From Colwellia sp. 20A7 (GTDB lineage: Bacteria > Pseudomonadota > Gammaproteobacteria > Enterobacterales > Alteromonadaceae), in contig NZ_CP047130.1 of the NCBI RefSeq assembly GCF_009832865.1, forward strand, positions 2,480,001 through 2,544,000: a stretch of DNA of 64,000 nucleotides, read 5' to 3'. Of the stretch, positions 19,817-29,204 are shown in pieces. The first letter of the stretch is position 1. Each line of letters begins with the position of its first letter. The notes under the pieces were generated by a model. The model did not search any database. It saw nothing but the letters and a program-made list of their open reading frames with translations, and was not told the DNA's origin. The translations under genes and the position numbers were made by a program.

Positions 19817-20257
19817 ATGAAATTTAACAAAAAATTAAGTATGAAAATGACAATAAAGCTATGTGTTAGCCCTTTACTGCTTTTATTAGCAAGTTGTAGT
19901 AACAATTTTGTCTCAACAAACATTGATAAAGATAACTTTAATGATTATTTCTCTGCCGGTAAGGTTAAAATTTACCAAAGTGAAAAAGACATTGAGGCTA
20001 GTTATCAGTTAGTGGGGATTGTTGAAGGTCAAGATTGCCAAATTAAAGCCCATCACGCCGTACCTGATGAGATTAATGCACGCACTGAAGCAAGACGTCA
20101 GGCCTCTGATAAAGGTGCTAATGGTATTGTTTTTTCACAATGTGCCTTATTATCGCATGATCGACTAGTTCAGCTAAATAACAGTACCGATGCCCAACAG
20201 TGCCATGCCATTGTTATTTGTTATGCTAAAGCTTACGCTGTTGAAGTAACACAGTAA
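19817..20257 (+). CDS. rcsF: RcsF-like outer-membrane stress-sensor lipoprotein
   Basis: 146 residues. A lipobox ending in LASC puts the lipidated cysteine at residue 27. The soluble part has the RcsF pattern: VKIYQSEKDIEASYQLVGIVEGQDCQ, then ARTEARRQASDKGANGIVFSQC and a final QQCHAIVICYAKAYAV. Four cysteines correspond to the two non-consecutive disulfides of E. coli RcsF. RcsF monitors envelope integrity and activates the Rcs phosphorelay. The next gene, trmO, follows after one base; rcsF and trmO (yaeB) are also neighbours in E. coli, which strongly supports the call. Whether the rest of the Rcs pathway exists here cannot be seen. Confidence 0.83.
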   Translation: MKFNKKLSMKMTIKLCVSPLLLLLASCSNNFVSTNIDKDNFNDYFSAGKVKIYQSEKDIEASYQLVGIVEGQDCQIKAHHAVPDEINARTEARRQASDKGANGIVFSQCALLSHDRLVQLNNSTDAQQCHAIVICYAKAYAVEVTQ

Positions 20258-20258
20258 A

Positions 20259-20996
20259 ATGACTGAAACGCCTGTAAATAGTAGAGATAACATTAATATA
20301 AACCCAATAGGTATTGTTAATTCTCCTTATAAAGAGAAATTCGCAATACCTCGTCAACCAGGGTTAGTTGATGCAGCAAAAGGTACAATAGCATTACTTA
20401 ATGATGTAAATACACTTGATAGTGTTAGGGGACTAGAGCAGTTTAGCCATATTTGGCTGTTATTTGTCTTTCATGGAACACAAGCGCAAGGCTGGAAGCC
20501 CTTAGTTAAACCACCCCGCCTTGGTGGTAATAAAAAAATAGGCGTACTTGCGACCCGATCAACCTTTAGACCCAACCCTATTGGAATGTCAGTGGTAAAA
20601 CTCGATAGCATAGAAATAGTAAAACAAAATATTATTTTACATATCTCAGGTATGGATTTATTAGATCAAACACCTATTATTGATATAAAGCCCTATATTA
20701 GCTATTCAGACGCCTTACCTAATGCATGTTCAGGCTTTGCCCAACACCAGCCTCACATTAAGCTGAACATTACCTTTTCGAAGCATTCACGCCAAATTTT
20801 AACCCGATTAACACAGCAACGACCAGAATTGCCTTTATTTATCGAACAAGTATTAGCGCAGGATCCTCGCCCTGCATACAAAAAAAACAAGCTTGATGAA
20901 AAGGTTTATGGTATGCATTTGTACAACCTCAATATTCAATGGCGGATGGTGGATGTTGAAACAATAGAAGTTATTCAAATTACAGAACTACCCTAA
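20259..20996 (+). CDS. trmO: tRNA (N6-threonylcarbamoyladenosine37-N6)-methyltransferase TrmO
   Basis: 245 residues, TsaA/YaeB family. It methylates t6A37 of tRNA-Thr using SAM. Motifs: NPIGIVNSPYKEKFAIPRQPGL at the start, SHIWLLFVFHG, LATRSTFRPNPIGMSVVKL (core SAM-binding segment), DLLDQTPIIDIKPYI and a C-terminal DPRPAY. Begins one base after the rcsF stop codon, so the two are translated from one mRNA. Confidence 0.94.
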   Translation: MTETPVNSRDNININPIGIVNSPYKEKFAIPRQPGLVDAAKGTIALLNDVNTLDSVRGLEQFSHIWLLFVFHGTQAQGWKPLVKPPRLGGNKKIGVLATRSTFRPNPIGMSVVKLDSIEIVKQNIILHISGMDLLDQTPIIDIKPYISYSDALPNACSGFAQHQPHIKLNITFSKHSRQILTRLTQQRPELPLFIEQVLAQDPRPAYKKNKLDEKVYGMHLYNLNIQWRMVDVETIEVIQITELP

Positions 20997-21067
20997 GATT
21001 TAGCTTTATTACAACTAAATTTCGAACAATGCTATTCTCTTGTGTGTTCACTTATTTTTTATTTTTC

Positions 21068-22891
21068 TTATTTATTACAAGCCGTTATAGGGTGAACAAC
21101 TGCTTTGGTAATTTTACCATATTGGTATTTAACAATAGGTTGGTTTATATAACCAGTAAATTTTCTTGGCCTCCACTGAGGTAAAAAAGCATAGTCTGTT
21201 GTTAAATTAACAATTAACCCTGTCGATTTTTGACATTTTATTTTGTTCTGGTTCTTAATGTTACTCGGGCTACTCGACGCTTCATTAGCTAAAAGATCAT
21301 TAGAGAAGTTTTTCTCACGACTCCCCGCGACAACACAAATCCTATTCTCAGCAGCTAGAGACAAAATATTATACTCGACCTCGCTGGGCTCTTGAATATC
21401 AAAGGGTAGCAACAATAAATGAATGCCACTCAACGCAGCAATTTTTACTATTTCAGGTAGGTTAGCATCATCGGCTGTTAACATTGCAACAGTAATATTA
21501 CCTTGCTCTAGTGGCAACGCTATTATAGTTAATTTATCGCCTAATGATGTCCACTGATACCTATTACAAAAGTGTAATTGCTGTTGTGTTGCCAATAAAC
21601 CTTGTTGATTTATTAGAACCGCCTGATGTATTCCTTCAATAACTAAACTGGTACACACATACTGAAAAGGTCTCAGCACTGCACTAATTTGAGTTATTAG
21701 TTGTAGGCTCAAACTCGCAATTTTTTTACGTTTTTCAACATCATTCGTTATTGCTTTATCCGCGATAAAAAACAACTCTGGTAATTGGATAATATCGCTA
21801 AGGTTATTTTCAATATAATGGCAAACATCTTCGATAGCTTCTTCATTAGATTTATAGGTTGCATATATAGCAACATTAGCTGTTTTTGCAATACTTTCAT
21901 CAACCAAAGCATGCTTATGCAATGGCGATTGATTAATTTTTTCTCTTAACGCCTGATATAACTCAGGCCGTAATTGTTTAAGCACTTTAGAGCCATCAGG
22001 ACGAACTTTATTATGCAGTCCAACTTTTTTACCTGTACCTATTAAATCGATATCAGCAAAAACATAGCCCTCTTTATTATGCTTTATTTGTGCTAGTACT
22101 GAACCACTAGGACAAATAATTTGGCTATTCCCTACTCCCGAATTACTCGACTGAGCAGTTTGCGTTGTAAACTCATTAGCTTTGCTTTGAGCAATAAAAT
22201 CTTGTGATGATTCTTGATGACGTACTTTATTACTTACTTGGTGACGTACCGGATAAATTAATGCACCGACTTTATTAGCTGTCGCGATAAACACGTTATT
22301 TTCATAAGCACGAGCAGGATCATATAAACAACTTTGATCAAGCGCAAAAGTGTTAACGGAATTACACAATAACTGCGCGCCACCTAACGCTAATTTTCTT
22401 GATTTTTCAAAAGTGATACCATCGTTACCATTTAATAGGCCTAATTTTCCATATGGCGTTGTAGCTACATCTGCAGTTTCGCTTGTACAAATATAAAAGT
22501 CATGCTCATGCCCTATCAACGAGTGTTTATCTTTTTGTTGAATAAGCTCTCCTAATGGTGAAAATAAACAAGACGTTACCGCAATATTTGATTTAATAGC
22601 GCCATCTTGATGATCACGTGAAGGGTCTCTTCGTAAAGTAACATTAATAACAATATAACAATGATGTTTTATTGCTTGATCAGCAATACATTGTAAGAAA
22701 CTACCATTGATTTCTAACGCTGCATCCCATGCTTGATTATGGTCACTACACTCAATCAAAGTATTACTATATTCAGGAAGAACAATTAGCGTGGGTTTAC
22801 ACACCGCAGCTTCATTTATTATACGGATACAAGTTGCTAAATTTTCTTGTGTGCTTGAAGTGGTGGCAAACTGAGTAACGGCTACACGCAT
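21068..22891 (-). CDS. Tandem nitrilase-fold protein lacking catalytic cysteines
   Basis: 607 residues, apparently two carbon-nitrogen hydrolase folds in tandem. Domain 1 (about 1-310) keeps the catalytic Glu (LPEYS, E40) and Lys (KDKHS, K122), but the nucleophile position has Gly155 (GLLNGNDGITFEKSR) where active enzymes have Cys. Domain 2 (about 330-600) keeps the Glu (LPELFF, E372), but Leu replaces Lys and Thr472 replaces Cys (VAMLTADD). It is therefore probably not a conventional amidase or nitrilase; a binding or regulatory role is more likely. A single minus-strand gene whose upstream region holds a 19-bp inverted repeat. Confidence 0.75.
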   Translation of the reverse strand: MRVAVTQFATTSSTQENLATCIRIINEAAVCKPTLIVLPEYSNTLIECSDHNQAWDAALEINGSFLQCIADQAIKHHCYIVINVTLRRDPSRDHQDGAIKSNIAVTSCLFSPLGELIQQKDKHSLIGHEHDFYICTSETADVATTPYGKLGLLNGNDGITFEKSRKLALGGAQLLCNSVNTFALDQSCLYDPARAYENNVFIATANKVGALIYPVRHQVSNKVRHQESSQDFIAQSKANEFTTQTAQSSNSGVGNSQIICPSGSVLAQIKHNKEGYVFADIDLIGTGKKVGLHNKVRPDGSKVLKQLRPELYQALREKINQSPLHKHALVDESIAKTANVAIYATYKSNEEAIEDVCHYIENNLSDIIQLPELFFIADKAITNDVEKRKKIASLSLQLITQISAVLRPFQYVCTSLVIEGIHQAVLINQQGLLATQQQLHFCNRYQWTSLGDKLTIIALPLEQGNITVAMLTADDANLPEIVKIAALSGIHLLLLPFDIQEPSEVEYNILSLAAENRICVVAGSREKNFSNDLLANEASSSPSNIKNQNKIKCQKSTGLIVNLTTDYAFLPQWRPRKFTGYINQPIVKYQYGKITKAVVHPITACNK

Positions 22892-23295
22892 AGTTTATAT
22901 TTTTCCATAGAGCGAATGATTATTTATTTTAAAAATGTGAATTGTATAACAGAACACATTGCACATGATGGGCGTGATAGTACAACACAAAGCACATCAA
23001 AAACTATTGCTAAGCTTATATTTGCTAATTTTTAACTATATATGTTACTGCTAGCTATACTTTTATATGCGTAAACACATCAAGTGTCAAAAAATTTTAC
23101 ACTATATAAAGCGCTTTATGCTCTTGTTAATAAAAACGTCAAAAACAAAAGTAAATCACTGATATTTAATAACTAATAACTTAATTGTTAACTAGGCGTA
23201 AAAGTTGCATTAATATGTAAATTGTTGGTGTTACTAATGTAAAAGGTGATATTCAACATATAAATTAATAAAAATAAAATAAATTAGGAAGTAAC
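22892..23295. other. Divergent promoter region, nitrilase-like / PEP-CTERM genes
   Basis: 404 AT-rich bases between two divergent genes. The one recognisable element is the 19-bp inverted repeat at 23084-23102, about 200 bases from either start codon. No small open frame with a ribosome site was found. Confidence 0.6.
23084..23102. promoter_or_regulatory. 19-bp inverted repeat, candidate operator (copy 1)
   Basis: GTGTCAAAAAATTTTACAC, near-perfect dyad. A copy with a single base difference lies at 27763-27781 upstream of the subtilase gene; the shared block extends several bases on each side. Likely a binding site for a dimeric regulator, identity unknown. Confidence 0.5.
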
Positions 23296-23898
23296 ATGTT
23301 AAATAAACTTTTTTTAAAAACATTATTCATATTGTCATTGGTATTTACACTTAGTAGTACAGCGAATGCGACATTAATTACGCAAGATATATGGTTAGAT
23401 TCATGGACTACGGATGCTATAGACTATGAATATATAGGCTATATTAGTATAGATACTGAAAGTGCTATTATTGATGATATTAACAATGATGGCTCACTGA
23501 TGTTAGGCACTGTTAGCGCTTGGGTTGATTTTGAATTATTTGGTTTTAATTTTTGGACTGAAGCAGAAAGCGACGCTGCCTTAGATGCTAATCCTTTTTC
23601 TTTTCCAATGTTTGGTTTATTTGAAGCCGTATTTGATGTAAATAATTTAGCAGCAGGTATTGAATTATTACAATTTGATGTTACTGAAAATGCAATTAAT
23701 CAAATTGCTTTCAATGGTTTCATTGATACATTTGTACCTACTGGCTTTCTTGATATTTTCGATCCAACTGGTGCCTTGTACGACTTTGGTGATTTAGCTT
23801 TTGGTGAAGCTAGACTTACCGCTGTACCTGAGCCTACCAGTTTACTTCTATTTTTAGCCGCGGCAATCGGCTTAACTACACGTAGAAAAGTAAAATAA
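23296..23898 (+). CDS. PEP-CTERM sorting-domain protein
   Basis: 200 residues. N-terminal signal peptide (FILSLVFTLSSTANA), an acidic secreted middle with no recognised enzyme domain, and a C-terminal PEP-CTERM signal. The latter is AVPEPTSLLLFLAAAIGL followed by the basic tail TTRRKVK. Such proteins are cut and processed by exosortase, typically in bacteria that make exopolysaccharide; no exosortase gene lies in this window. Ribosome site AGGAA precedes the ATG. A strong terminator follows. Confidence 0.92.
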   Translation: MLNKLFLKTLFILSLVFTLSSTANATLITQDIWLDSWTTDAIDYEYIGYISIDTESAIIDDINNDGSLMLGTVSAWVDFELFGFNFWTEAESDAALDANPFSFPMFGLFEAVFDVNNLAAGIELLQFDVTENAINQIAFNGFIDTFVPTGFLDIFDPTGALYDFGDLAFGEARLTAVPEPTSLLLFLAAAIGLTTRRKVK

Positions 23899-23965
23899 TA
23901 CGATTAATACACGGTTTAACAATAAAAGAGTTATTGCATCGTAAAAAAATGATAGTTTTTAATAT

Positions 23966-23998
23966 AAGGCTAAGAGTTAACACTCTTAGCCTTTTTTT
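23966..23998 (+). terminator. Terminator after the PEP-CTERM gene
   Basis: Perfect 12-bp stem (AAGGCTAAGAGT at 23966-23977 with 23982-23993), four-base loop TAAC and a T tract to 23998. Confidence 0.9.
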
Positions 23999-24152
23999 AT
24001 GCCATCAGCTTAGTTATTCGCTATGCAATAAAACACCTAGACAGTATTAAGGCTATGGTAAACACATCATTTAATTAACTTCCTACTCCAAACAACCTGA
24101 GTTAGCTTAACGTAAACAGTCTGTATACAAGCTAATTAATCCAATCTTATTT

Positions 24153-24315
24153 AATACCAGTTTCATTAATTAGGGGAACAATTTTATACATAGAAAAAAT
24201 TGCCAAATACAAGGCATTTATTTCAATAACTAGTTGTTCTAATTATTAAATAAATAACGATGTAGTTGGTGATTTTAACAAGTAGAAATGATTACATAGT
24301 TAGTGAGATTGGTAT
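24153..24315. repeat. MITE-like element with imperfect terminal inverted repeats
   Basis: About 163 non-coding bases bounded by imperfect inverted ends: 24153-24173 against the complement of 24295-24315, both opening with ATACCA and matching at about 16 of 21 positions. Most mismatches are transitions, so an RNA copy could still fold. No transposase. The ATACCA-type ends resemble dispersed non-autonomous repeats I recall from Alteromonadales genomes. The rest of the 417-base gap around it holds nothing else apart from the subtilase terminator. Confidence 0.4.
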
Positions 24316-24326
24316 AAGAATAAATA

Positions 24327-24354
24327 AACCTCATTGAATTACACCAATGAGGTT
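24327..24354 (-). terminator. Terminator after the subtilase gene
   Basis: Stem AACCTCATTG (24327-24336) / CAATGAGGTT (24345-24354), loop of eight, flanked by A/T runs on both sides so it can act on either strand. Located 61 bases past the subtilase stop. Confidence 0.75.
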
Positions 24355-24415
24355 TTTATTTATTTTACTATTTAAACAAATAAACAGTATTGATATTTAT
24401 TTATAAAGAAAGTGA

Positions 24416-27400
24416 TTAGTTTCCTAATTCAAGTACTGTCGTACCTTCAGCTTCGCCGTCAGCATTGTAATAAGTAACTGCACCCATATAAATAATCCCC
24501 GCATCTAAACGAGAAGTAGAAATGGTTGTATAATTATAACGTCCTTCTATCGCTCTGCGACTTGATGTTATACGTGTAGTGCTTTCAACTTGATCAGCTA
24601 CCCAGCCTAATATTGTATAGTTTGTTTCAGCTGCGCCTTTTAAGTCTTTAGCATGAACAAAAGCAATATATAAATCGCCGTTGTCACCATTATTTGCTGG
24701 AGCAGGATTTGTTAAAATAATGTCTTCATCTGAATCTTCTGAAATAGCACTTTCAACGGCACTACAGCTCCATTCTACACAGTGATAGAAGTAAATATCT
24801 AAATTAGCGTCAGCTGCATCAACTAAACCACCACGTAAACTAAAGCGTGCCACTTTTGTACCTTCTGGAACAAGAAATCCATGAAAGCCTAATCCAGGTT
24901 CATTAAAGGTAAATGCACCGTCTAAATCCTGAATAACTGTGCCCCTTGAACCAAATGGCGCAACTAAACCAGTATAGTCAATAGATATAGCCCCTGAATA
25001 GTTTGTTTTTACAGGGAAACTATAACGTCCTCGCTGCAATTGAGCTGAAATTATCGCAGGTACTTCAATGTTAGTGTCTGCAACCGCTTTTATTGCAATA
25101 GGGCTACGTACACTATGACCAGCGCTATCAGTCCAAGTTATCGCACCAAATTTCCAAACATCATTCTCACTTAATGCTGTTTTTGTAAATGTTAATGCAT
25201 AACTTGCCTTACCATCCACTTCAACATCTAGTGTGTTACTAGGGTTAACAGCGCCGCTAGCATCAAATGTTTGTAACTGAACATCAATTCCTTCAGGTGC
25301 TTCAATAGTAGCCGTATAAATTGATGCACTATTGGATGCATTTGAAACGGTTCTAGTGATAGTTTCTGAGGCTTGTAATTCCGCAATACCAATAGAAGGT
25401 AAATTTAACTGACTAGGGTCAAGACTAAATCCAGCGGCAGTTAATGCATCACACTCAATGCCCATGCTTGCAACAAAAGTTTCATTACCTATGCCACATA
25501 AAAAGGCAAGATAATCAGCAGTATTCGCATCATATAGTAACCCTGGAGTTAATGAAGCAACAGGATCAACATGACCAGCACCAAAATTGAATGGGTCTGC
25601 AGGTGTTATACCATCAGGTTTCATAACATCTTGGTAAGCATTAGTCATCATCGCTGATTTTATTTGCGCTGGCGACCAAGTACTATTTGATTCTACAAAT
25701 AATGCCGCGATTCCCGCAATATGAGGAGAAGACATTGATGTACCTTGAAGGTACCTAAATGAATCACCTGCGGCACTACTGACAGGATTTTCACTATAAG
25801 CAGCTAATATTTTAACGCCTGGCGCTGTAATGTCAGGTTTAATTATATCGTAACTGGCTGTGTTTGGACCCAAAGAAGAAAAATCTCCCATTATATTACC
25901 AATCACAGGCGTTGGAGAGAATATTTCAGGAGACATTGTCACCTCAAGCACTTCGCCAGCAGTAATCGCTGTATTGATTGATTCACCATTACTTTTACTA
26001 ATCATAAAACCTGGAATTGCAAAAGTACCATCACCACCCATAACGATAGGAGTATCATCTGTGCTATAGACGATAACGGCGGTTGCACCAGCTAGTACAG
26101 CACGTTCAACTTTTTCTGAAAAAGCACAAGTACCACGGCTAATTAACGCAATATTACCTGCTATTTCAGCAGCGTTATCAAGCGCAGTAGCAAAACCACC
26201 ATCAAAACAAGCTAATAAAGGCTCAGCAACAACAACATTATCAATAATTGCGCCAGTTTCGCTTAATGGTTTAGTGATAGCGCCTTCAGCCGCCACCATA
26301 ATCTCTTGAGGATCACGTGATGAAAGTTTTATACCTTGTGTTATAGAAGTACCATCATAAGTGGACGCAGCTACACTGGTAATCCAAGGAGCAGGAGTAC
26401 CAATAGTTTCTGGCCCATCTTGACCACTATTACCAGCTGACACCGCAACAAAAACGCCCGCATCGACTGCGCGTAGCATTGCCGCTGTAGGTGGTACTGT
26501 TAAATCAGTTAAACTACCGCCAATTGAATAGTTCAAAACATTGACACCATCAGCAACTGCTTGATCTATCGCAGCCATGGTATCACCGTAAAAACAACCG
26601 GCTTCATCAGCACCTGTAATAGGATCTTTGTACGCGTCATTCCAACATACTTTATAAGCAGCAATACGTGCCCTAGGAGCCATGCCTGACACTGTACCCG
26701 TATCAGCCTGATAGCCATTAAGATTAATGGAACTTGCAACACCTTCATTACCTGCAGCAGTACCAGCCGTGTGACTACCATGACCGGCCGCATCTCTTGG
26801 TGACTCAACTTCACCTAATTCATATTGAATATCATAAACCGTTTCAAAAGAGTCTTTGAAATAGCGAGCACCGATGAGCTTATTATTACAATTAAAGGTT
26901 TCATCTAAGCCTGAATCACAAGCACCTAACCAACCGAGTGCTGAAGGGTCGCTATAGCTGCCATCATCAGAAAAACTCGGGTTTTCTGGCCAGATACCGG
27001 TATCAATAATTCCGACAACAACATCTTCACCTTTGATACCTAATGAATGCTGTCCTGTGCCTGAGGTTAGTCCTAAAAACTCAGGTGTATTTGCAGTAGA
27101 AACACGTTGAACTTTATCTTCCCAAACACCAACAACGTCGGGATGAGATTCTAATGCTGCTTTTTGTGTTGGTGACAATATGGCACTAAAACCATTGAAG
27201 GTATGCTTAAATGAATAGTTGATATCAATAGCACCTATTTCATTAGCGATAGCTTTTTGTTTTGACTCTAATGCTAATTGATAGGCAACCATTGCAGGTG
27301 TATTTGCATTGTAATTATTACCCGCAACAGCAACTTGCTGGTTACTTGGTATTAGCTCACCAAGGTTTCGAGCTTGCTCAACACCTGTTTGCCCTTTTAT

Positions 27401-27553
27401 TTGTACAATATAGCTTTTACTTTCAGTGGCCTGCTCTAAATTTTTGCCAGCAAGAACTAATCTACTGTTATCTACTATCACTTCATTAGCATTTGCTGAC
27501 GTTGCTAAAATGAGTGTAATGACACTTCCTATCATGGATCGTTTAAGTTGCAT
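24416..27553 (-). CDS. Secreted subtilisin-like serine protease (S8 family, PA domain)
   Basis: 1045 residues. Signal peptide (SVITLILATSANA), then an I9-type propeptide (YIVQIKGQTGVEQARN to about 150). The catalytic domain has Asp in VVGIIDTGIWPENP, His in GHGSHTAGTAAG and Ser in QGTSMSSPHIAGIAALF. A PA domain is inserted before the serine (LISRGTCAFSEKVERAVLAGATAVIVY). After about residue 700 come a fibronectin-III-like domain and C-terminal beta-rich domains. It resembles large exported proteases of cold marine bacteria used to degrade protein in particles. A 19-bp inverted repeat lies about 210 bases upstream. Triad and domains are complete. Confidence 0.94.
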   Translation of the reverse strand: MQLKRSMIGSVITLILATSANANEVIVDNSRLVLAGKNLEQATESKSYIVQIKGQTGVEQARNLGELIPSNQQVAVAGNNYNANTPAMVAYQLALESKQKAIANEIGAIDINYSFKHTFNGFSAILSPTQKAALESHPDVVGVWEDKVQRVSTANTPEFLGLTSGTGQHSLGIKGEDVVVGIIDTGIWPENPSFSDDGSYSDPSALGWLGACDSGLDETFNCNNKLIGARYFKDSFETVYDIQYELGEVESPRDAAGHGSHTAGTAAGNEGVASSINLNGYQADTGTVSGMAPRARIAAYKVCWNDAYKDPITGADEAGCFYGDTMAAIDQAVADGVNVLNYSIGGSLTDLTVPPTAAMLRAVDAGVFVAVSAGNSGQDGPETIGTPAPWITSVAASTYDGTSITQGIKLSSRDPQEIMVAAEGAITKPLSETGAIIDNVVVAEPLLACFDGGFATALDNAAEIAGNIALISRGTCAFSEKVERAVLAGATAVIVYSTDDTPIVMGGDGTFAIPGFMISKSNGESINTAITAGEVLEVTMSPEIFSPTPVIGNIMGDFSSLGPNTASYDIIKPDITAPGVKILAAYSENPVSSAAGDSFRYLQGTSMSSPHIAGIAALFVESNSTWSPAQIKSAMMTNAYQDVMKPDGITPADPFNFGAGHVDPVASLTPGLLYDANTADYLAFLCGIGNETFVASMGIECDALTAAGFSLDPSQLNLPSIGIAELQASETITRTVSNASNSASIYTATIEAPEGIDVQLQTFDASGAVNPSNTLDVEVDGKASYALTFTKTALSENDVWKFGAITWTDSAGHSVRSPIAIKAVADTNIEVPAIISAQLQRGRYSFPVKTNYSGAISIDYTGLVAPFGSRGTVIQDLDGAFTFNEPGLGFHGFLVPEGTKVARFSLRGGLVDAADANLDIYFYHCVEWSCSAVESAISEDSDEDIILTNPAPANNGDNGDLYIAFVHAKDLKGAAETNYTILGWVADQVESTTRITSSRRAIEGRYNYTTISTSRLDAGIIYMGAVTYYNADGEAEGTTVLELGN

Positions 27554-28119
27554 TTATTTCTCCAATTATTATTATTTATACGCTAAACATAGATATTATT
27601 ATCTTTACCCGACATTCCAGTATGTAAAAAACATCCTTTATTTCATATCAAGGTAATTAGCGATAATAAAATGAAGCAATAACAATGCCTTTGTTGCAAA
27701 ACAATGGAATATGTCACGCTAAAGTAATTAAAATGTAACAAAATTATATATACGTAAATCAAGTGTAAAAAAATTTTACACTTATAACTTATACTAAATG
27801 AGTATAAAACAAGCAAATCCAAGTTATATAGCGAAAAACACAACTCAAGGAAATTAAAAACACAAAATACGATAAAAAAAATATTTAATTCACTTTCATG
27901 CTCCGCGTATTATAGGATTTATGTAAAATAACCTGACAAACTGCTTTTATAGCTTAAATTACAGACACAAATCTTTCTTGAAATATTGATAAAAGACTAA
28001 AATATTCCAATATTCCAATATTTTAGATAGTTAAACGAGGAAAATAAAATCATATTATTTTACAAATAACGTATAACCTCGATTGTTTAAACAAATAATT
28101 ACTGTTAGTTTACCGTGCA
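27554..28119. other. Divergent promoter region, subtilase / yddG
   Basis: 566 very AT-rich bases. Contains the inverted repeat at 27763-27781 and a short microrepeat of ATATTCCA-type units around 28001-28023. No open frame with a credible start was seen. Confidence 0.6.
27763..27781. promoter_or_regulatory. 19-bp inverted repeat, candidate operator (copy 2)
   Basis: GTGTAAAAAAATTTTACAC; with two more bases on each side (27761-27783) the arms are perfect. Differs in one base from the element at 23084-23102. It lies upstream of the secreted subtilase and, on the other side, yddG. Confidence 0.5.
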
Positions 28120-28143
28120 ATGATTAAGTACAGCTTTAGGTTT

Positions 28144-29067
28144 ATGATGGAATTTGTCACCAAAAATAAATATACGCTCTTTGGAGTCGCTGCAATATTA
28201 CTTTGGAGCTGCCTTGTTGCACTTATAAGGGACGTATCTGAGCTTTTTAGTCCCATAGGTGGTGCAGCGATGATGTACTCCATCAGTGCCCTCTTTTTAA
28301 TTTTAGTAATGGGTTTACCAAAACTTAACGATTTCCCACCCCGTTACCTTATTATTGGCGCTATATTATTTGTATCTTATGAAGTTTGCCTTGCCTTATC
28401 TTTGGGGATGGCGAATACCAGACATCAAGCAATGGAAATGGCTGTTATTAATTATTTATGGCCTGCTATCACCATATTATTAACAGTATTTTCAGGCCGT
28501 AAAAAAGTAAGTCTCTGGGTTTATCCCAGTGTCTTAATTGCTTTTGTTGGTGTCGCATGGTGTATAACTGGCGATAATGATGTTTCAGTTGCTGTTTTAA
28601 TGAATAATTTTTCTGATAACCCAATAACGTATTTAATGGCTTTTTCAGCGGCATTTATCTGGGCTGTTTACTGCATACTCACCCAAAAACTGAGTAATGG
28701 TAAAAATGCTATCACTTTATTTTTTACAGCAACGGCGATTACATTATGGGTTCAGTATGCTTTTAGTGACGAGCCGCCATTAACCTTCTCAATGAGCTCT
28801 ACTGTCACTCTGTTAATTGCTGGCATTGTTATTGGTAGTGGGTATGCTTTGTGGAATAAAGCAATTATAGGCGGTAACTTAATGTTATTAGGTACAATGT
28901 CTTATTTTACACCGGTGTTTTCTACCATTATTTCATCTTTTTATTTATCTATTACGCTCAGTAAATCATTCTGGCAAGGTGTTTTTTTAGTCACACTAGG
29001 TTCACTAATTTGTTACTTTGTTACCAGAGAAAAAACAAAAAAGTGTAAAGAACCTTTACTCACGTAA
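28144..29067 (+). CDS. yddG: Aromatic amino acid exporter YddG (DMT/EamA family)
   Basis: About 307 residues with ten hydrophobic segments. Strong similarity along its length to E. coli YddG: AAILLWSCLVALIRDVSELFSPIGGAAMMYS, FVSYEVCLALSLGMANTRHQAMEM, NYLWPAITIL, SYFTPVFSTIISS and SFWQGVFLVTLGSLICY. It exports aromatic amino acids and related compounds across the inner membrane. The frame is open from 28120; the double ATG at 28144/28147 fits the E. coli N-terminus better. Single gene followed by a hairpin shared with the convergent adh gene. Confidence 0.9.
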   Translation: MMEFVTKNKYTLFGVAAILLWSCLVALIRDVSELFSPIGGAAMMYSISALFLILVMGLPKLNDFPPRYLIIGAILFVSYEVCLALSLGMANTRHQAMEMAVINYLWPAITILLTVFSGRKKVSLWVYPSVLIAFVGVAWCITGDNDVSVAVLMNNFSDNPITYLMAFSAAFIWAVYCILTQKLSNGKNAITLFFTATAITLWVQYAFSDEPPLTFSMSSTVTLLIAGIVIGSGYALWNKAIIGGNLMLLGTMSYFTPVFSTIISSFYLSITLSKSFWQGVFLVTLGSLICYFVTREKTKKCKEPLLT

Positions 29068-29092
29068 GCGTAATAAACAGGTCAAACTTTTT

Positions 29093-29122
29093 AACTGAGT
29101 AAATATAAATACTTACTCAGTT
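29093..29122. terminator. Bidirectional terminator between yddG and alcohol dehydrogenase
   Basis: Perfect 10-bp stem AACTGAGTAA (29093-29102) / TTACTCAGTT (29113-29122) with a ten-base loop, between convergent genes. Confidence 0.6.
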
Positions 29123-29204
29123 AGTGTTTTGTTTACAGTTTAGGTAAACGTTGGCTAAACTCTGATCAAACAGAATTAAAAATCACTCATTCTGCCTATC
29201 AGCT

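Noticed and set aside
28001..28023. ATATTCCA microrepeats upstream of yddG
   Set aside because: Only two to three short imperfect units; too short to call a functional repeat.
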